A DNA stretch of 64,000 nt from Thalassovita sp. (GTDB lineage: Bacteria > Pseudomonadota > Alphaproteobacteria > Rhodobacterales > Rhodobacteraceae), in NCBI RefSeq assembly GCF_963691685.1, contig NZ_OY829290.1, forward strand, positions 3,559,501 to 3,623,500, read 5' to 3'. Both the position numbers and the translations under genes were made by a program. Positions 16,855 through 25,779 of this stretch are shown in pieces. Under the pieces are notes generated by a model. The model did not search any database, was not told the origin of the DNA, and worked only from the letters and a program-made list of their open reading frames with translations. Within the stretch, counting starts at the first letter, position 1. Every line of letters starts with the position of its first letter.

Positions 16855-18738
16855 TTACTCAGCCCATTCCCACGGGCGGGTGTAGGCGCCCAGAACGTGG
16901 CCAACCTCATCATCATGAACAACGCCGGTGCGTTCGACACGGGCCACCAGACCACGTTTTTTGTCGTCCAGCACCTCAATCACCTTGGCGTTCAACTTGG
17001 CCTCATCCAGCGCCTTGTTGTAGATGCGGGTAATGGCGCGTTTGCGCAGGTCCGGCTTGAACACCTTGCCAACAGCGGTTTTCGGCAGCTCGCCCAGCAC
17101 CTCAACATGTTTCGGGATGGCGGCGCGTTCGTTCACATGCACCTTGGCGTGGGCCAGCAGCTCCTCACCGGTGACGGATGCGCCTTCAACCAGCTCCACA
17201 TAGGCACAGGGCAGTTCGCCCGAATGCGCATCCGGCTGACCGATGGCACCGGCCATGGCCACATCATGGTGTTGCAGCAGCGCCTCTTCGATCTCCGCCG
17301 GGTCAATGTTGTGACCACCGCGGATGATCAGGTCTTTGGCGCGACCAGTGATCCAAATGTAGTTTTCTTCATCAATGCGGCCCAGATCGCCGGTCCGCAG
17401 GTATTTGCCGTGATGATACAGCTCAGCGTTCTTCTCGGCCTCAGCGTAGGTGTTGCCCGCATAGACGCCGGGGTTTGAGACGCAGATCTCCCCCACCTCG
17501 TCAGGGCCACATTCCACCGGCTCACCGTTGACCTCTTTGAAGATGCGCACATCACTATAGGGGAAGCGGATCCCGACCGAGCCGACCTTCTTGCCACCGG
17601 TGGGCGGGTTACAGGACACCAGGCAGGTTGCTTCGGTCAGGCCGTAGCCCTCAACGATGGTCACGCCAGAGGTTTCCTCAAACCGTTTGAACAGCTCCAG
17701 CGGCAGCGGTGCGGAGCCCGAGAATGAGGTTTTGACCGAGGAAATATCCGCATCCACCGGGCGCTGCATCATCGCCGAAATGGCGGTCGGCACAGTGATG
17801 ATGAAGGTGATCTGCCAGCGTTCAATCAGCTTCCAGAAGTTGTCAAAGACGCCATCACCGCGATAGCCCGCAGGTGTGGGGAAGACCACATGGGTGCCCG
17901 CCGAAATGGCCGACATCATGATGACGTGGCAGGCAAAGACGTGGAACATCGGCAGCGGGCAGATGACGTTGTCTTCGTTGGTGAACAAGAGCGTTGCGCC
18001 CAGCCAACCATTGTAGACCATGCCGGAATAGCGGTGCTGCGCCACCTTGGGCATGCCAGTAGTGCCGCCGGTGTGGAAATAGGCCGCAACGCGATCCTCA
18101 GTGCTGTCAGCGAAGGACAGCGAGGTCGGGTATTTCTTGGCCGTCTTGTTGAAGTCCAGCACATCAGCGTGGTGGTTGCCCGGGTTCTTCGGGCGGATCA
18201 GCGGCACGATCAGCGATTTCGGCGGTGTCAGGTACCGGTTCAGGTCAATTTCCAGAACGGTCGCAACACCCGGCGCATGGCGCACGGCCTCCGCGGTTTT
18301 CTGGGCCACATCGGTTTTCGGGAACGCCTTCAGCGTCACCACAACTTTGGCTTTGGTTTCGCGCAAAATCGCGGCGATCTGTTCCGGCTCCAACAGCGGG
18401 TTGATCGGGTTGATGATCCCCGCAATGGCGCCGCCAAAGATCGTCAGCAGTGTTTCGGTACAGTTTGGCAGGATGCAGGCCACCACATCCTTTTCCCCGA
18501 TCCCTAGATCGCGGAACATGTTGGCCACCTGACAGGTGCGCGCGTGCAGATCGTTCCAAGTCAGCGTTTCCGCCTTATCCTTGGGGCCGCTCAGCAGCTG
18601 AAACGTGGTGGCTTTGCCGTTGCCATGGCGATCCTTGGTGCGTGTCAGCAGCTCATAGAAAGTGACCGGAACATCGCGGTCCTCCCATGGCATTTCGTTT
18701 TCCAAGGCAATTGTATCTTCTACCGAGGCAAAGGCCAT
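16855..18738 (-). CDS. Acyl-CoA synthetase (AMP-binding, ANL superfamily)
   Basis: 627 aa. It activates a carboxylic acid to its CoA thioester through an acyl-adenylate. The P-loop-like motif is AAYFHTGGTTGMPKVAQ; the A5 region is VEGYGLTEATCLVS; A7 is YLRTGDLGRIDEENY; the catalytic Lys is in LPKTAVGKVFKPDLRK. The ATG at 18738 is taken because GGGAGGA lies 6 nt upstream; an in-frame ATG is two codons before it. It is monocistronic with its own terminator. The chain-length preference cannot be read from sequence; a fatty or aromatic acid is possible. Confidence 0.85.
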   Translation of the reverse strand: MAFASVEDTIALENEMPWEDRDVPVTFYELLTRTKDRHGNGKATTFQLLSGPKDKAETLTWNDLHARTCQVANMFRDLGIGEKDVVACILPNCTETLLTIFGGAIAGIINPINPLLEPEQIAAILRETKAKVVVTLKAFPKTDVAQKTAEAVRHAPGVATVLEIDLNRYLTPPKSLIVPLIRPKNPGNHHADVLDFNKTAKKYPTSLSFADSTEDRVAAYFHTGGTTGMPKVAQHRYSGMVYNGWLGATLLFTNEDNVICPLPMFHVFACHVIMMSAISAGTHVVFPTPAGYRGDGVFDNFWKLIERWQITFIITVPTAISAMMQRPVDADISSVKTSFSGSAPLPLELFKRFEETSGVTIVEGYGLTEATCLVSCNPPTGGKKVGSVGIRFPYSDVRIFKEVNGEPVECGPDEVGEICVSNPGVYAGNTYAEAEKNAELYHHGKYLRTGDLGRIDEENYIWITGRAKDLIIRGGHNIDPAEIEEALLQHHDVAMAGAIGQPDAHSGELPCAYVELVEGASVTGEELLAHAKVHVNERAAIPKHVEVLGELPKTAVGKVFKPDLRKRAITRIYNKALDEAKLNAKVIEVLDDKKRGLVARVERTGVVHDDEVGHVLGAYTRPWEWAE

Positions 18739-19167
18739 CAGCATTCCTCCCAAAGTATCTCCCGTTTCGGACCCCAGACGGGCCAGTATTTAACGAAGCG
18801 GTTTTGTCCCTCGCAACAATGTGGAAGGGAAATTGTGCTGATACAAGGTTTCATTCGGACAGGGGCGCAACGTCAAAGAGAAGTTCGACAGGTGCAATCA
18901 CACGCGGGGCGGGAAGTTTCCCAAAGGTCATGCCGCCTAAACAAGGTTTTCTACGGGATCAGACCCGGGTGCAGCGCGCCCCGGATTGGGGATCTGGATG
19001 GGCTGATAATCCGGCGCACGCGCAGGCGTGGAAGAGGAAGACCGGTGCGAGTGTCCCAGCCCTCCTCTTCCGTCCCGTGGTGGGTGCGCCGCTTATGCCC
19101 CCATCTCTGGCAACGGTTCACGGGGAAGAAACGTGCGGCTGCATCACATTGCGCGCAGACCGAACGC

Positions 19168-19202
19168 AAAAGAAAACCGGCCGGGGTTTGCCCGACCGGT
19201 GT
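19168..19202 (-). terminator. Rho-independent terminator of the ABC exporter gene
   Basis: ACCGGTCGGG pairs with CCCGGCCGGT (one mismatch) around a short AAAC loop, with TTTTCTTTT following on the minus strand, just after the gene at 19228. Confidence 0.75.
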
Positions 19203-19227
19203 TCTAACTCAGCATATCCAGTTCCGC

Positions 19228-21021
19228 TCAGGCGGCTTCAAAGCCTTCGGTGAACTGCAGCTTGGCCAGCTGGGCATAAAGCCCACCTTCGGCAACCAGC
19301 TGATCATGGGTGCCCTGCGCCACGATGCGGCCTTCGTCCATCACCACAATCCGGTCTGCCTTTTTCACGGTGGCCAGACGGTGCGCCACGATCAGGGTTG
19401 TGCGGGTCTTGGACAGTTCATCCACAGCGCCCTGCACCGCACGTTCGCTTGCCGCATCAAGCGCCGATGTGGCCTCATCCAGCAGCAGAACCGGGGCATC
19501 GCGCAGAATGGCCCGCGCAATGGCAATCCGCTGTTTCTGGCCGCCCGACAGCATGACACCGCGTTCGCCCACTTTGCTGGCGTAGCCATCCGGCAGTTTC
19601 ATGATGAAATCATGCGCGGCGGCGGCTTTGGCGGCGGCCTCAACCTCGGCATCGCTGGCCTCGGGCCGGCCGAAGCGGATGTTTTCCATCGCGGTTGAGG
19701 CAAAGATCACCGGATCCTGCGGCACCAGCGCCAAATGCCTGCGGAAGGCATCGCGTTCCATATCTTTCAGATCCACACCATCCAGCAGGATCCGCCCCTC
19801 TTGCGGATCATAAAACCGCAGAATGGTCTGGATGATGGTGGTTTTACCCGCGCCAGAGGGGCCGACAAAGGCCACCGTTTCACCGGGCTGGATTTGCAGG
19901 TCCACTTGATCCAGCGCCGACACATCGGGCCGGGTCGGGTAGCGGAAGCTGACGTTTTCAAACTGGATCTGACCAGTCACCTCAGCAGGCACGGCCTTGG
20001 GCGCCTCAGGATCGGCAACGCTGTCTTCGGCGTTCAGCAATTCGACAAGTCGTTCCGTTGCCCCGGCAGCGCGCTGCAGCTCGCCCCAAATCTCTGACAA
20101 GGCCCCGACGGAGCCGGCAACCATCACCGAATAGATCACAAACTGCACCAGGGCGCCGGCGCTCATCGTGCCGGTGCGCACGTCGTTTGCACCGATCCAC
20201 AACACGCCAACCACGCCCGAGAAGACAAGGAAGATCACGATCACCGTCATCAGCGCCCGCGTCGTGATCCGCCGCTTGGCCGAGTCAAAGCTGGATTCGG
20301 TCACATCCGAAAAGTCACGGCGCACAGCCATCTCATTGGTGAAGGCCTGCACGGTTTGAACGCTTTGCAGCGCCTCTGACGCGCTGCCGGAACTGGCCGC
20401 GATCCAATCCTGGTTTTCCCGGCTCAGCACGCGCAGCTTGCGGCCCAGCACCAGAATAGGCACCACCACCATCGGCACGATCAACAGGACCAACCCCGTC
20501 AGCTTGGCCGAGGTGAACAGCATCAGCACCAGCCCGCCAAGGAAAATCAGCACATTGCGCAGCGCGATTGAGATCGATGAGCCGATCACAGACAGGATCA
20601 GCGTGGTGTCGGTGGTGATCCGGCTCAGCACCTCACCGGTCATGATGTTTTCAAAAAACGCCGGGGACATGCCGACAACACGGTCAAACACCGCCTTACG
20701 GATGTCGGCCACCACCCGTTCCCCCAGCCGGGTCACTAGCATGTAGCGCAGGCCGGTGCCCACCGCCAACAAGCCGGCAATCGCCATGGCCGCGGTGAAG
20801 TAGAGGTCCAGAATGCCGCCATCTTCGGCGTTGAAATTATCCACCACGCGGCGCACGGCCAAGGGCAGCATCAACGAGACGGTTGCCGTCAGAACCAGCG
20901 CCATACCCGCCAGGGCCGCCAGCCCCCGGTATGGCCACAGGAAGGGCCAAAGTTCGCGCAATGCGCCAACGTGTTTGGATTTTTCGCGGTCCTCATCCGA
21001 TGAGATCGGGGCACGGGCCAT
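19228..21021 (-). CDS. ABC exporter, MsbA-like fused membrane and ATPase subunit
   Basis: 597 aa. Six membrane helices (about 35-310) are followed by the nucleotide-binding domain: Walker A VGPSGAGKTT, signature LSGGQKQRIA, Walker B LLLDEATSALD and the H-loop in VAHRLATVK. It works as a homodimer in the inner membrane and may flip lipid A, lipids or a drug-like compound. The ATG at 21021 follows GGAAGGAC; the open frame upstream has no similarity and is left out. A terminator follows the gene. Confidence 0.88.
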   Translation of the reverse strand: MARAPISSDEDREKSKHVGALRELWPFLWPYRGLAALAGMALVLTATVSLMLPLAVRRVVDNFNAEDGGILDLYFTAAMAIAGLLAVGTGLRYMLVTRLGERVVADIRKAVFDRVVGMSPAFFENIMTGEVLSRITTDTTLILSVIGSSISIALRNVLIFLGGLVLMLFTSAKLTGLVLLIVPMVVVPILVLGRKLRVLSRENQDWIAASSGSASEALQSVQTVQAFTNEMAVRRDFSDVTESSFDSAKRRITTRALMTVIVIFLVFSGVVGVLWIGANDVRTGTMSAGALVQFVIYSVMVAGSVGALSEIWGELQRAAGATERLVELLNAEDSVADPEAPKAVPAEVTGQIQFENVSFRYPTRPDVSALDQVDLQIQPGETVAFVGPSGAGKTTIIQTILRFYDPQEGRILLDGVDLKDMERDAFRRHLALVPQDPVIFASTAMENIRFGRPEASDAEVEAAAKAAAAHDFIMKLPDGYASKVGERGVMLSGGQKQRIAIARAILRDAPVLLLDEATSALDAASERAVQGAVDELSKTRTTLIVAHRLATVKKADRIVVMDEGRIVAQGTHDQLVAEGGLYAQLAKLQFTEGFEAA

Positions 21022-21228
21022 GCACTGTCCTTCCTTCGCTTTGCGCAGCGGGTTTATGCGAGGACACGCGCCCCGGCAAGCGTGGTGCACCCGTAATGGG
21101 TGCGGTGTATCGCCTCCGTGACGGTAAATCGACGCGACGAGCAAGTCGAGCGCCGTAATTTTTGTTGACTCGAATCCCTTCAGCCGACAAATAACGCACA
21201 ATGAATACGTTATGCAGGAGATATTGCC

Positions 21229-21702
21229 GTGATTGATGACACCGACCGCAAAATCTGCGACATCCTGCAACAGAACGCCCGCACCTCCTCCACCGATGTG
21301 GCGACGATGGTTGGCCTGTCGGTCTCGGCCACAAACGAACGGATCCGACGGTTGAGTGACAGTGGCACCATCACCGGCTGGCATGCCACGCTGCGCCCGG
21401 ATCGTTTTGGCGCGGCGCTTTGTGCCTTTGTGCTGATCGACATGTCTTATGAAGGTGAGGCTGAAGCAGTCGCCGCCCTCAGCCAGCGCGCTGAGGTGCA
21501 GGAGTTGCATCATATCTCGGGTCCGCATTCCTATCTGATGAAACTGCGGGTGGCAGACACCGCGGCTCTACAGGCCTTCCTGACCGAAGCGGTCAAACCC
21601 CTGCCCGCTATCACCCGCACCGAAACCGTCATCACCCTAGGCTCACCCAAGGAAACCCCGGCGATTGCCATCCCGGCCGGTATCGGTGGCGCAGATGTTT
21701 GA
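21229..21702 (+). CDS. Lrp/AsnC family transcriptional regulator
   Basis: 157 aa. An N-terminal helix-turn-helix (DRKICDILQQNARTSSTDVA, ERIRRLSDSG) is joined to the RAM/ligand domain (ALCAFVLIDM, HHISGPHSYLMKLRV). It starts with GTG at 21229, placed 8 nt after AGGAG; an ATG twelve bases on is a poorer choice. It overlaps the following LysE exporter gene by 8 nt, which suggests that it senses an amino acid and controls its export. Confidence 0.88.
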   Translation: MIDDTDRKICDILQQNARTSSTDVATMVGLSVSATNERIRRLSDSGTITGWHATLRPDRFGAALCAFVLIDMSYEGEAEAVAALSQRAEVQELHHISGPHSYLMKLRVADTAALQAFLTEAVKPLPAITRTETVITLGSPKETPAIAIPAGIGGADV

Positions 21703-22321
21703 GGTTTTCCTGAAAGGGCTGGCCGTGGGCTTTGCCATCGCGGTACCTGTCGGCCCCATTGGGCTGCTGTGCATTCGTCGTTCCATGACCGAAGGACGCG
21801 CGGCCGGGTTGGCCACGGGGCTTGGCGCGGCGGCAGCGGATGGCACCTATGGGTTTCTGGTTGCGGCAGGGGTCGCCGCCAGTGGCCTGCTGCTGAGCTA
21901 CACGACCGAGATGCAGCTGTTTGGCGGGCTGCTGATTGCGGTGCTGGGTGTTCTGAGTGCGCGGGCCTTCTTTCAGCCGCGTCCTGAGGCAGCGGCCCTG
22001 GCCCCCAGCCGAAACATCGCCAGCGCCTTTGGCACCACCTATCTGCTGACCCTATCGAACCCGATGACGATCATCGCTTTCACCGGCATGATTGCCGGCC
22101 TTGGCGCGGCGGCGGGGGCTGGGGGTCAGGCGGCTTATGTGCTTGTCCTGGGGGTATTTCTTGGCTCCGCGCTGTGGTGGTTGATCCTGGTGCAGCTGGC
22201 GCTTTGGGCGCGCAAACGGCTGACAGGCAACGCGCTGAAATGGCTGGACCTTCTGGCAGGCAGCGTCTTGATCCTCTGGGGGCTGCAACTGGCCCTGACC
22301 GCAGGCAGCGGCACACATTAA
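21695..22321 (+). CDS. LysE/RhtB family amino-acid exporter
   Basis: 208 aa with about six hydrophobic helices. The family start is clear: GFAIAVPVGPIGLLCIRRSM, followed by GAAAADGTYGFLVA and the second-half motif LLTLSNPMTIIAFTGM. It expels an amino acid or related metabolite across the inner membrane. The ATG lies inside the end of the Lrp gene (8-nt overlap), so regulator and exporter are translated together. The exported amino acid is not known. Confidence 0.85.
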   Translation: MFEVFLKGLAVGFAIAVPVGPIGLLCIRRSMTEGRAAGLATGLGAAAADGTYGFLVAAGVAASGLLLSYTTEMQLFGGLLIAVLGVLSARAFFQPRPEAAALAPSRNIASAFGTTYLLTLSNPMTIIAFTGMIAGLGAAAGAGGQAAYVLVLGVFLGSALWWLILVQLALWARKRLTGNALKWLDLLAGSVLILWGLQLALTAGSGTH

Positions 22322-22362
22322 CGGCCTCAGTAGATCGCAAGGTCATAACTGTCAGGGAAGTT

Positions 22363-22436
22363 TGGAGCGGGTAGCGGGAATCGAACCCGCACCTTAAGCT
22401 TGGAAGGCTCTTATGATACCATTTCACCATACCCGC
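22363..22436 (-). tRNA. tRNA-Gly (anticodon TCC)
   Basis: On the minus strand GCGGGTA (acceptor) pairs with TACCCGC. The anticodon loop is CTTCCAA (anticodon TCC), and the T arm is GCGGGTTCGAATCCCGC. The discriminator base T and an encoded CCA complete 74 nt. It reads GGA/GGG Gly codons. No integrated element is attached to its 3' end. Confidence 0.95.
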
Positions 22437-22523
22437 TCAGAGTAGGCGAGGGTTTAGGAAATGCACCGGGGGAGGTCAAGCAGAAAGCGGCACACCCCGG
22501 ACGTTCCCCTGCCCCACCCATGA

Positions 22524-22550
22524 AAAACGGGGCCTCGTGGGCCCCGTTTT
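22524..22550 (-). terminator. Rho-independent terminator of the bioMNY operon
   Basis: An 11-bp perfect stem (AAAACGGGGCC / GGCCCCGTTTT) with a 5-nt loop and a T run on the minus strand, 21 bp after the bioY stop. Confidence 0.88.
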
Positions 22551-22571
22551 CAATCGCTTATTTGGCGCGTA

Positions 22572-23111
22572 TTAGCCTGCGACCAAACCAGGGCGCGCCT
22601 TGCGCAGACCCTGGGTGATCAGACCTGCCAGGACACATTTGATCAGGTCACCCGGGATAAACGGACCCATCGACAGGGTCAGCCCCATCAGCGTGGCATC
22701 CAGTTTCAGGTACATGCCGATGATGCCAATCGGGTAGAGCACCAGAATGCCCCCGATGGCCGAGGCGATGGCTGGCGCGATCCAGCCGCCTTTGCCCGCC
22801 CACATCTCAGCCAGCAGGCCGGTCACGTAAGCCGCCACAACCCAGCCAAACAGGAAACCAGCGGTCACACCGCTGAACACGCCCAGACCACCACGGCCAC
22901 CGGCCAGCAGCGGCAGGCCCAGCGCCACCAGACCCAGGAACAGGATCACGGCCAATGCGCCGCGTTTTGCCCCCAGAACGGTGCCCGCCAGCATGATGCC
23001 CAGGCTCTGACCGGTGATCGGCACGCCCAGCGGCAGGGTAAATTTCGGGATCAGCCCCAGTGCTGCGATCAGCGCAGCGAACAATGCGATTTGAGTGAGA
23101 TTGCGTTCCAT
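22572..23111 (-). CDS. bioY: Biotin transporter substrate-binding component BioY
   Basis: 179 aa, about six hydrophobic helices, the S component of the energy-coupling-factor biotin transporter. Family marks are LPLGVPITGQSLGIMLAGTV...GAKRGALAVILFL, the Gly-rich GGRGGLGVFSGVTAGFLFGW, and GPFIPGDLIKCVLAG. It binds biotin outside and works with BioM and BioN encoded just upstream in the same operon. The ATG at 23111 follows GGAAGGA. The bioN stop is 46 bp upstream. Confidence 0.93.
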   Translation of the reverse strand: MERNLTQIALFAALIAALGLIPKFTLPLGVPITGQSLGIMLAGTVLGAKRGALAVILFLGLVALGLPLLAGGRGGLGVFSGVTAGFLFGWVVAAYVTGLLAEMWAGKGGWIAPAIASAIGGILVLYPIGIIGMYLKLDATLMGLTLSMGPFIPGDLIKCVLAGLITQGLRKARPGLVAG

Positions 23112-23157
23112 ATGTCCTTCCCCCAACTCCGTAGTTTTACTGTATTCGAAGAGGTGT

Positions 23158-23757
23158 TTATTCCACACCACCCCGTGCCTTCAACGCCTCAGCGACCTGT
23201 TCTGCATCATCAAGAGCTAACAGCGCGAAAGGTAACAGTAATTTCCAACTGAATTTCTTGGTACTGCGGGCGCGCCAGGCTTCGATCAAGGTGCCGCCCT
23301 TACGGGTCAGTTCCGGGATGAAACGTATCATGAGGGTCACCGACAAAGCAATGCGGCGTCGGATCTTGGGGCTAATGAACAAACGCGCCATCAGCCGTTC
23401 CATCACATCGAGCATATCCTCCAGCGCGGTGGTCAGCGTCACCAGATTGGCCGCCGCCACCGCCGTGGCCAGCCGCATACACACCAACAGCCCCGCCTCA
23501 ATATCGCGGGTCAGCACATGGTAGGTCATGATGATCAGTGACACCCAGAACACCGGCCGGATCAGCCGCAGTCCCTGCCGGGCAAAGCGCCGCCCTGCCA
23601 CCAGATAGGCGCAGGCCACAGCCCCCATGACCAGCAGCGCGGCGACGCTCTGCTCAAGGTAGAAGACTGCGACGGTAAACAGGCACAGACCCAGCAGTTT
23701 CCTGCCCGCGGGCCATGAATGGTAAGGTGTCCGGACCTCAGAGGTCAGCGAAATCAT
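23158..23757 (-). CDS. bioN: Biotin ECF transporter T component BioN
   Basis: 199 aa. Several membrane helices (LLGLCLFTVAVFYLEQSVAA, WVSLIIMTYHVLTR) are followed by the T-component coupling region with two Ala-Arg type motifs (EAWRARSTKK, AEALKARGG). It links the BioM ATPase to BioY in the inner membrane. Its start overlaps the end of bioM by 20 nt, so translation is coupled. Confidence 0.9.
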   Translation of the reverse strand: MISLTSEVRTPYHSWPAGRKLLGLCLFTVAVFYLEQSVAALLVMGAVACAYLVAGRRFARQGLRLIRPVFWVSLIIMTYHVLTRDIEAGLLVCMRLATAVAAANLVTLTTALEDMLDVMERLMARLFISPKIRRRIALSVTLMIRFIPELTRKGGTLIEAWRARSTKKFSWKLLLPFALLALDDAEQVAEALKARGGVE

Positions 23758-24520
23758 CGCTGCTACCCTGCCCTTTCATCGCCGCCACATAGGCCGCGAT
23801 CACCTCTTTGGCGGGGCCGTCCCGTTCTATGCGCCCCTGTTCGACCCAAAGCACCCGATCATAATCGGCCAGCGCGTCCAGATCATGGCTGATGTGGATC
23901 AACGCCGGGCTGACCCCATCCAAATAGCGGGTCAGCGACAGGGTGGTGGGCAGATCCAGACCGGCAAAGGGTTCATCCAGCACGATCACACCGGGGTTCA
24001 TGGCCAGCACGGCCATCAGACAGACCAGATGGCGCTGCCCCTGGCTGAGCGTCTGGATTGAGCGGTCATACCAATCAGGGCGTTTGAACTTTTCCAGCGT
24101 GACGCGCGCCTTGGCCTGGGCGTCATCCTTGGGCATGCCCTGCGCCACCAGACCAAAGGTCAGCTCCTCGCCGACGGTGGGGAAAATGATCTGATGATCA
24201 GGGTTCTGAAACAAAATGCCGACGGTGCGCAGCGCCTGCAGGCGCTCTTTGGCCACCGCAACGCCGTTCACGGTGACGGATCCCTCATCCGCGGGCGCCA
24301 GCCCCGCGATCAGACGCGCCAGTTGCGATTTGCCAGAGCCATTGCGCCCAATCACCCCGATGCGATGTTCCCGCAGAGACAGGTTCAGACCATTAAAAAT
24401 CTCAACACCATCACGCAGATAGCGCAGATCTGAGATCTCCACTTTGCAAGCAGGGTTCAGCGTTTCAACCTGCGATGCGGCGCTTTGGCCAGGGGTGTTG
24501 CCGTCTTCGTGGCTGTGCAT
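23738..24520 (-). CDS. bioM: Biotin ECF transporter ATPase BioM
   Basis: 260 aa. The ABC ATPase motifs are Walker A GRNGSGKSQL, Q-loop LFQNPDHQIIFPTVGEEL, signature LSQGQRHLVCLMAVLAMNP, Walker B VIVLDEPFAGLD and the switch His in IHISHDLD. The ATG at 24520 is chosen for GGAGGAC upstream; more than 60 upstream codons are open but look non-coding. It is the first gene of bioMNY, and a BioR-like box lies about 100 bp upstream. Confidence 0.92.
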   Translation of the reverse strand: MHSHEDGNTPGQSAASQVETLNPACKVEISDLRYLRDGVEIFNGLNLSLREHRIGVIGRNGSGKSQLARLIAGLAPADEGSVTVNGVAVAKERLQALRTVGILFQNPDHQIIFPTVGEELTFGLVAQGMPKDDAQAKARVTLEKFKRPDWYDRSIQTLSQGQRHLVCLMAVLAMNPGVIVLDEPFAGLDLPTTLSLTRYLDGVSPALIHISHDLDALADYDRVLWVEQGRIERDGPAKEVIAAYVAAMKGQGSSDDFADL

Positions 24521-24623
24521 CAGGCGTCCTCCGTTCGGGCAGGAAGTACAAGGAGAATCAGGGCCATGGCAAGGTGCTGCGTTTTTTTTCGAAAAAACTT
24601 CTAAAATGGGCGCGCCAGCTGCC

Positions 24624-24633
24624 GTTTCTATAA
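24624..24633. promoter_or_regulatory. Possible BioR box upstream of bioM
   Basis: GTTTCTATAA matches 8 of 10 positions of the alphaproteobacterial BioR consensus TTATCTATAA. It lies about 100 bp before the first gene of the biotin transporter operon, where repression by the GntR-type BioR would be expected. Two mismatches keep this tentative. Confidence 0.45.
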
Positions 24634-24786
24634 TTGCGAGGGACCTCCTGCCTGAAATGCTTGGCCCGACTTGCTTGCCTGAACAGCGGTGCTGCGGCGT
24701 CACATGTCCTCCGATCCGCCTACCGTGCTGGGTAGAGACCGGCTCTCGCCCCCACGGACATTCCCTCAGTTTCCCCCATAGATCGG

Positions 24787-25458
24787 TTACGTTTCCTCAA
24801 ATGGTTCGATCAACTCCGGCCCTGAGGCCCGGTTGGAATTTACGCGCCGGTCGACCCGGTGCAGCTGCAGGGTCTGCGGCGGCGCTGCCTGCATCAGGGT
24901 CGCCGCACCGTGCCCTTCCTCCCCTAGCCATTTGCCCCATTGATCGGGGCCAAGGATCACCGGCATGCGGTGATGCACCTGATCGATATCACTGCTGGCG
25001 CCGGTGGTGACCACGGCGCAGGTGCGCAGCGCCTCGCCCCCCTCAACCTGCCAATCCTGCCAGATGCCCGCCATCACCAGCGGCGTGTGATCCTGCCGGG
25101 TGATGTACCATGGCAGGCGGTTGCCTTCGCTGTCCTTGCTCCATTCATAAAACCCTGAGGTCGGGATCAGGCAGCGACGGCTGCGGCAGGCCGCGCGAAA
25201 GGCTGGTTTTTCCGCGATGGTTTCCGCCCGCGCATTGATCAGCAGCGGCCCGTCATTTGGCGCCTTGTACCAATGCGGCAGAAATCCCCAGCGCATCGCC
25301 CCCAGCCGCCGCAGATCACCGTCAGAATAGACCACGTGAATGCCCGTCGTAGGACAGACATTGTAATTAGGCACATCAGGCAGGTTGTTCGCGGGCGCCG
25401 CCTGAAACAGCTGCGCCATCGCATCATTGGGGAGCGTTACCGCAAAGCGCCCGCACAT
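24787..25458 (-). CDS. SOS-response-associated peptidase / abasic-site DNA-crosslinker (YedK/HMCES)
   Basis: 223 aa. MCGRFAVTLP places the catalytic Cys at residue 2. The other active-site residues are Asn in LLINARAETIAEKPAF, Glu in SGFYEW and His in QVHHRMPVIL. The protein covalently traps abasic sites in single-stranded DNA through Cys2. Its start is 3 bp after the DUF1992 stop, so it is the last gene of a fosX-like-DUF1992-yedK operon. Confidence 0.9.
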   Translation of the reverse strand: MCGRFAVTLPNDAMAQLFQAAPANNLPDVPNYNVCPTTGIHVVYSDGDLRRLGAMRWGFLPHWYKAPNDGPLLINARAETIAEKPAFRAACRSRRCLIPTSGFYEWSKDSEGNRLPWYITRQDHTPLVMAGIWQDWQVEGGEALRTCAVVTTGASSDIDQVHHRMPVILGPDQWGKWLGEEGHGAATLMQAAPPQTLQLHRVDRRVNSNRASGPELIEPFEET

Positions 25459-25461
25459 CGC

Positions 25462-25770
25462 TCAGCGCCGATGCTCTTTGCGGGCGATCTCAATACGCGC
25501 TTCCATCATCGACATTTCCGTCATGATCTCCTTGCGGCGGGTGCGGTCACCTGTGTCGCGCAGCTCTTCACGCAGCCGGGCCAGTTCACGCGACAGGCTG
25601 ACGAATTCAGGAACGCCGCCCGCCTCTTTGACCAACCGGTTGACCAGATGGTTTTCCGGATCCTCCACCTGCGGCAAGGGCTGCCCCGCCCCTTCGAGGT
25701 TATCAAAGGCGCCCTCTGCCTCAGCGGCGGCGATTTTGGCGTTGATAAGATCGATCAGCGGATGGTCCAT
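25462..25770 (-). CDS. DUF1992 (DnaJC28-like) protein
   Basis: 102 aa. The family marks are the N-terminal helix with LIDLINAKIAAAEAEGAFDN, then LEGAGQPLP, ENHLVNRLVKEAGGVPEF and a long C-terminal coiled helix. The role is unknown; the name comes from a region shared with DnaJ homologue C28. It is packed between the FosX-like gene (9 bp) and yedK (3 bp). Confidence 0.85.
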   Translation of the reverse strand: MDHPLIDLINAKIAAAEAEGAFDNLEGAGQPLPQVEDPENHLVNRLVKEAGGVPEFVSLSRELARLREELRDTGDRTRRKEIMTEMSMMEARIEIARKEHRR

Positions 25771-25779
25771 AGCCGCAGT

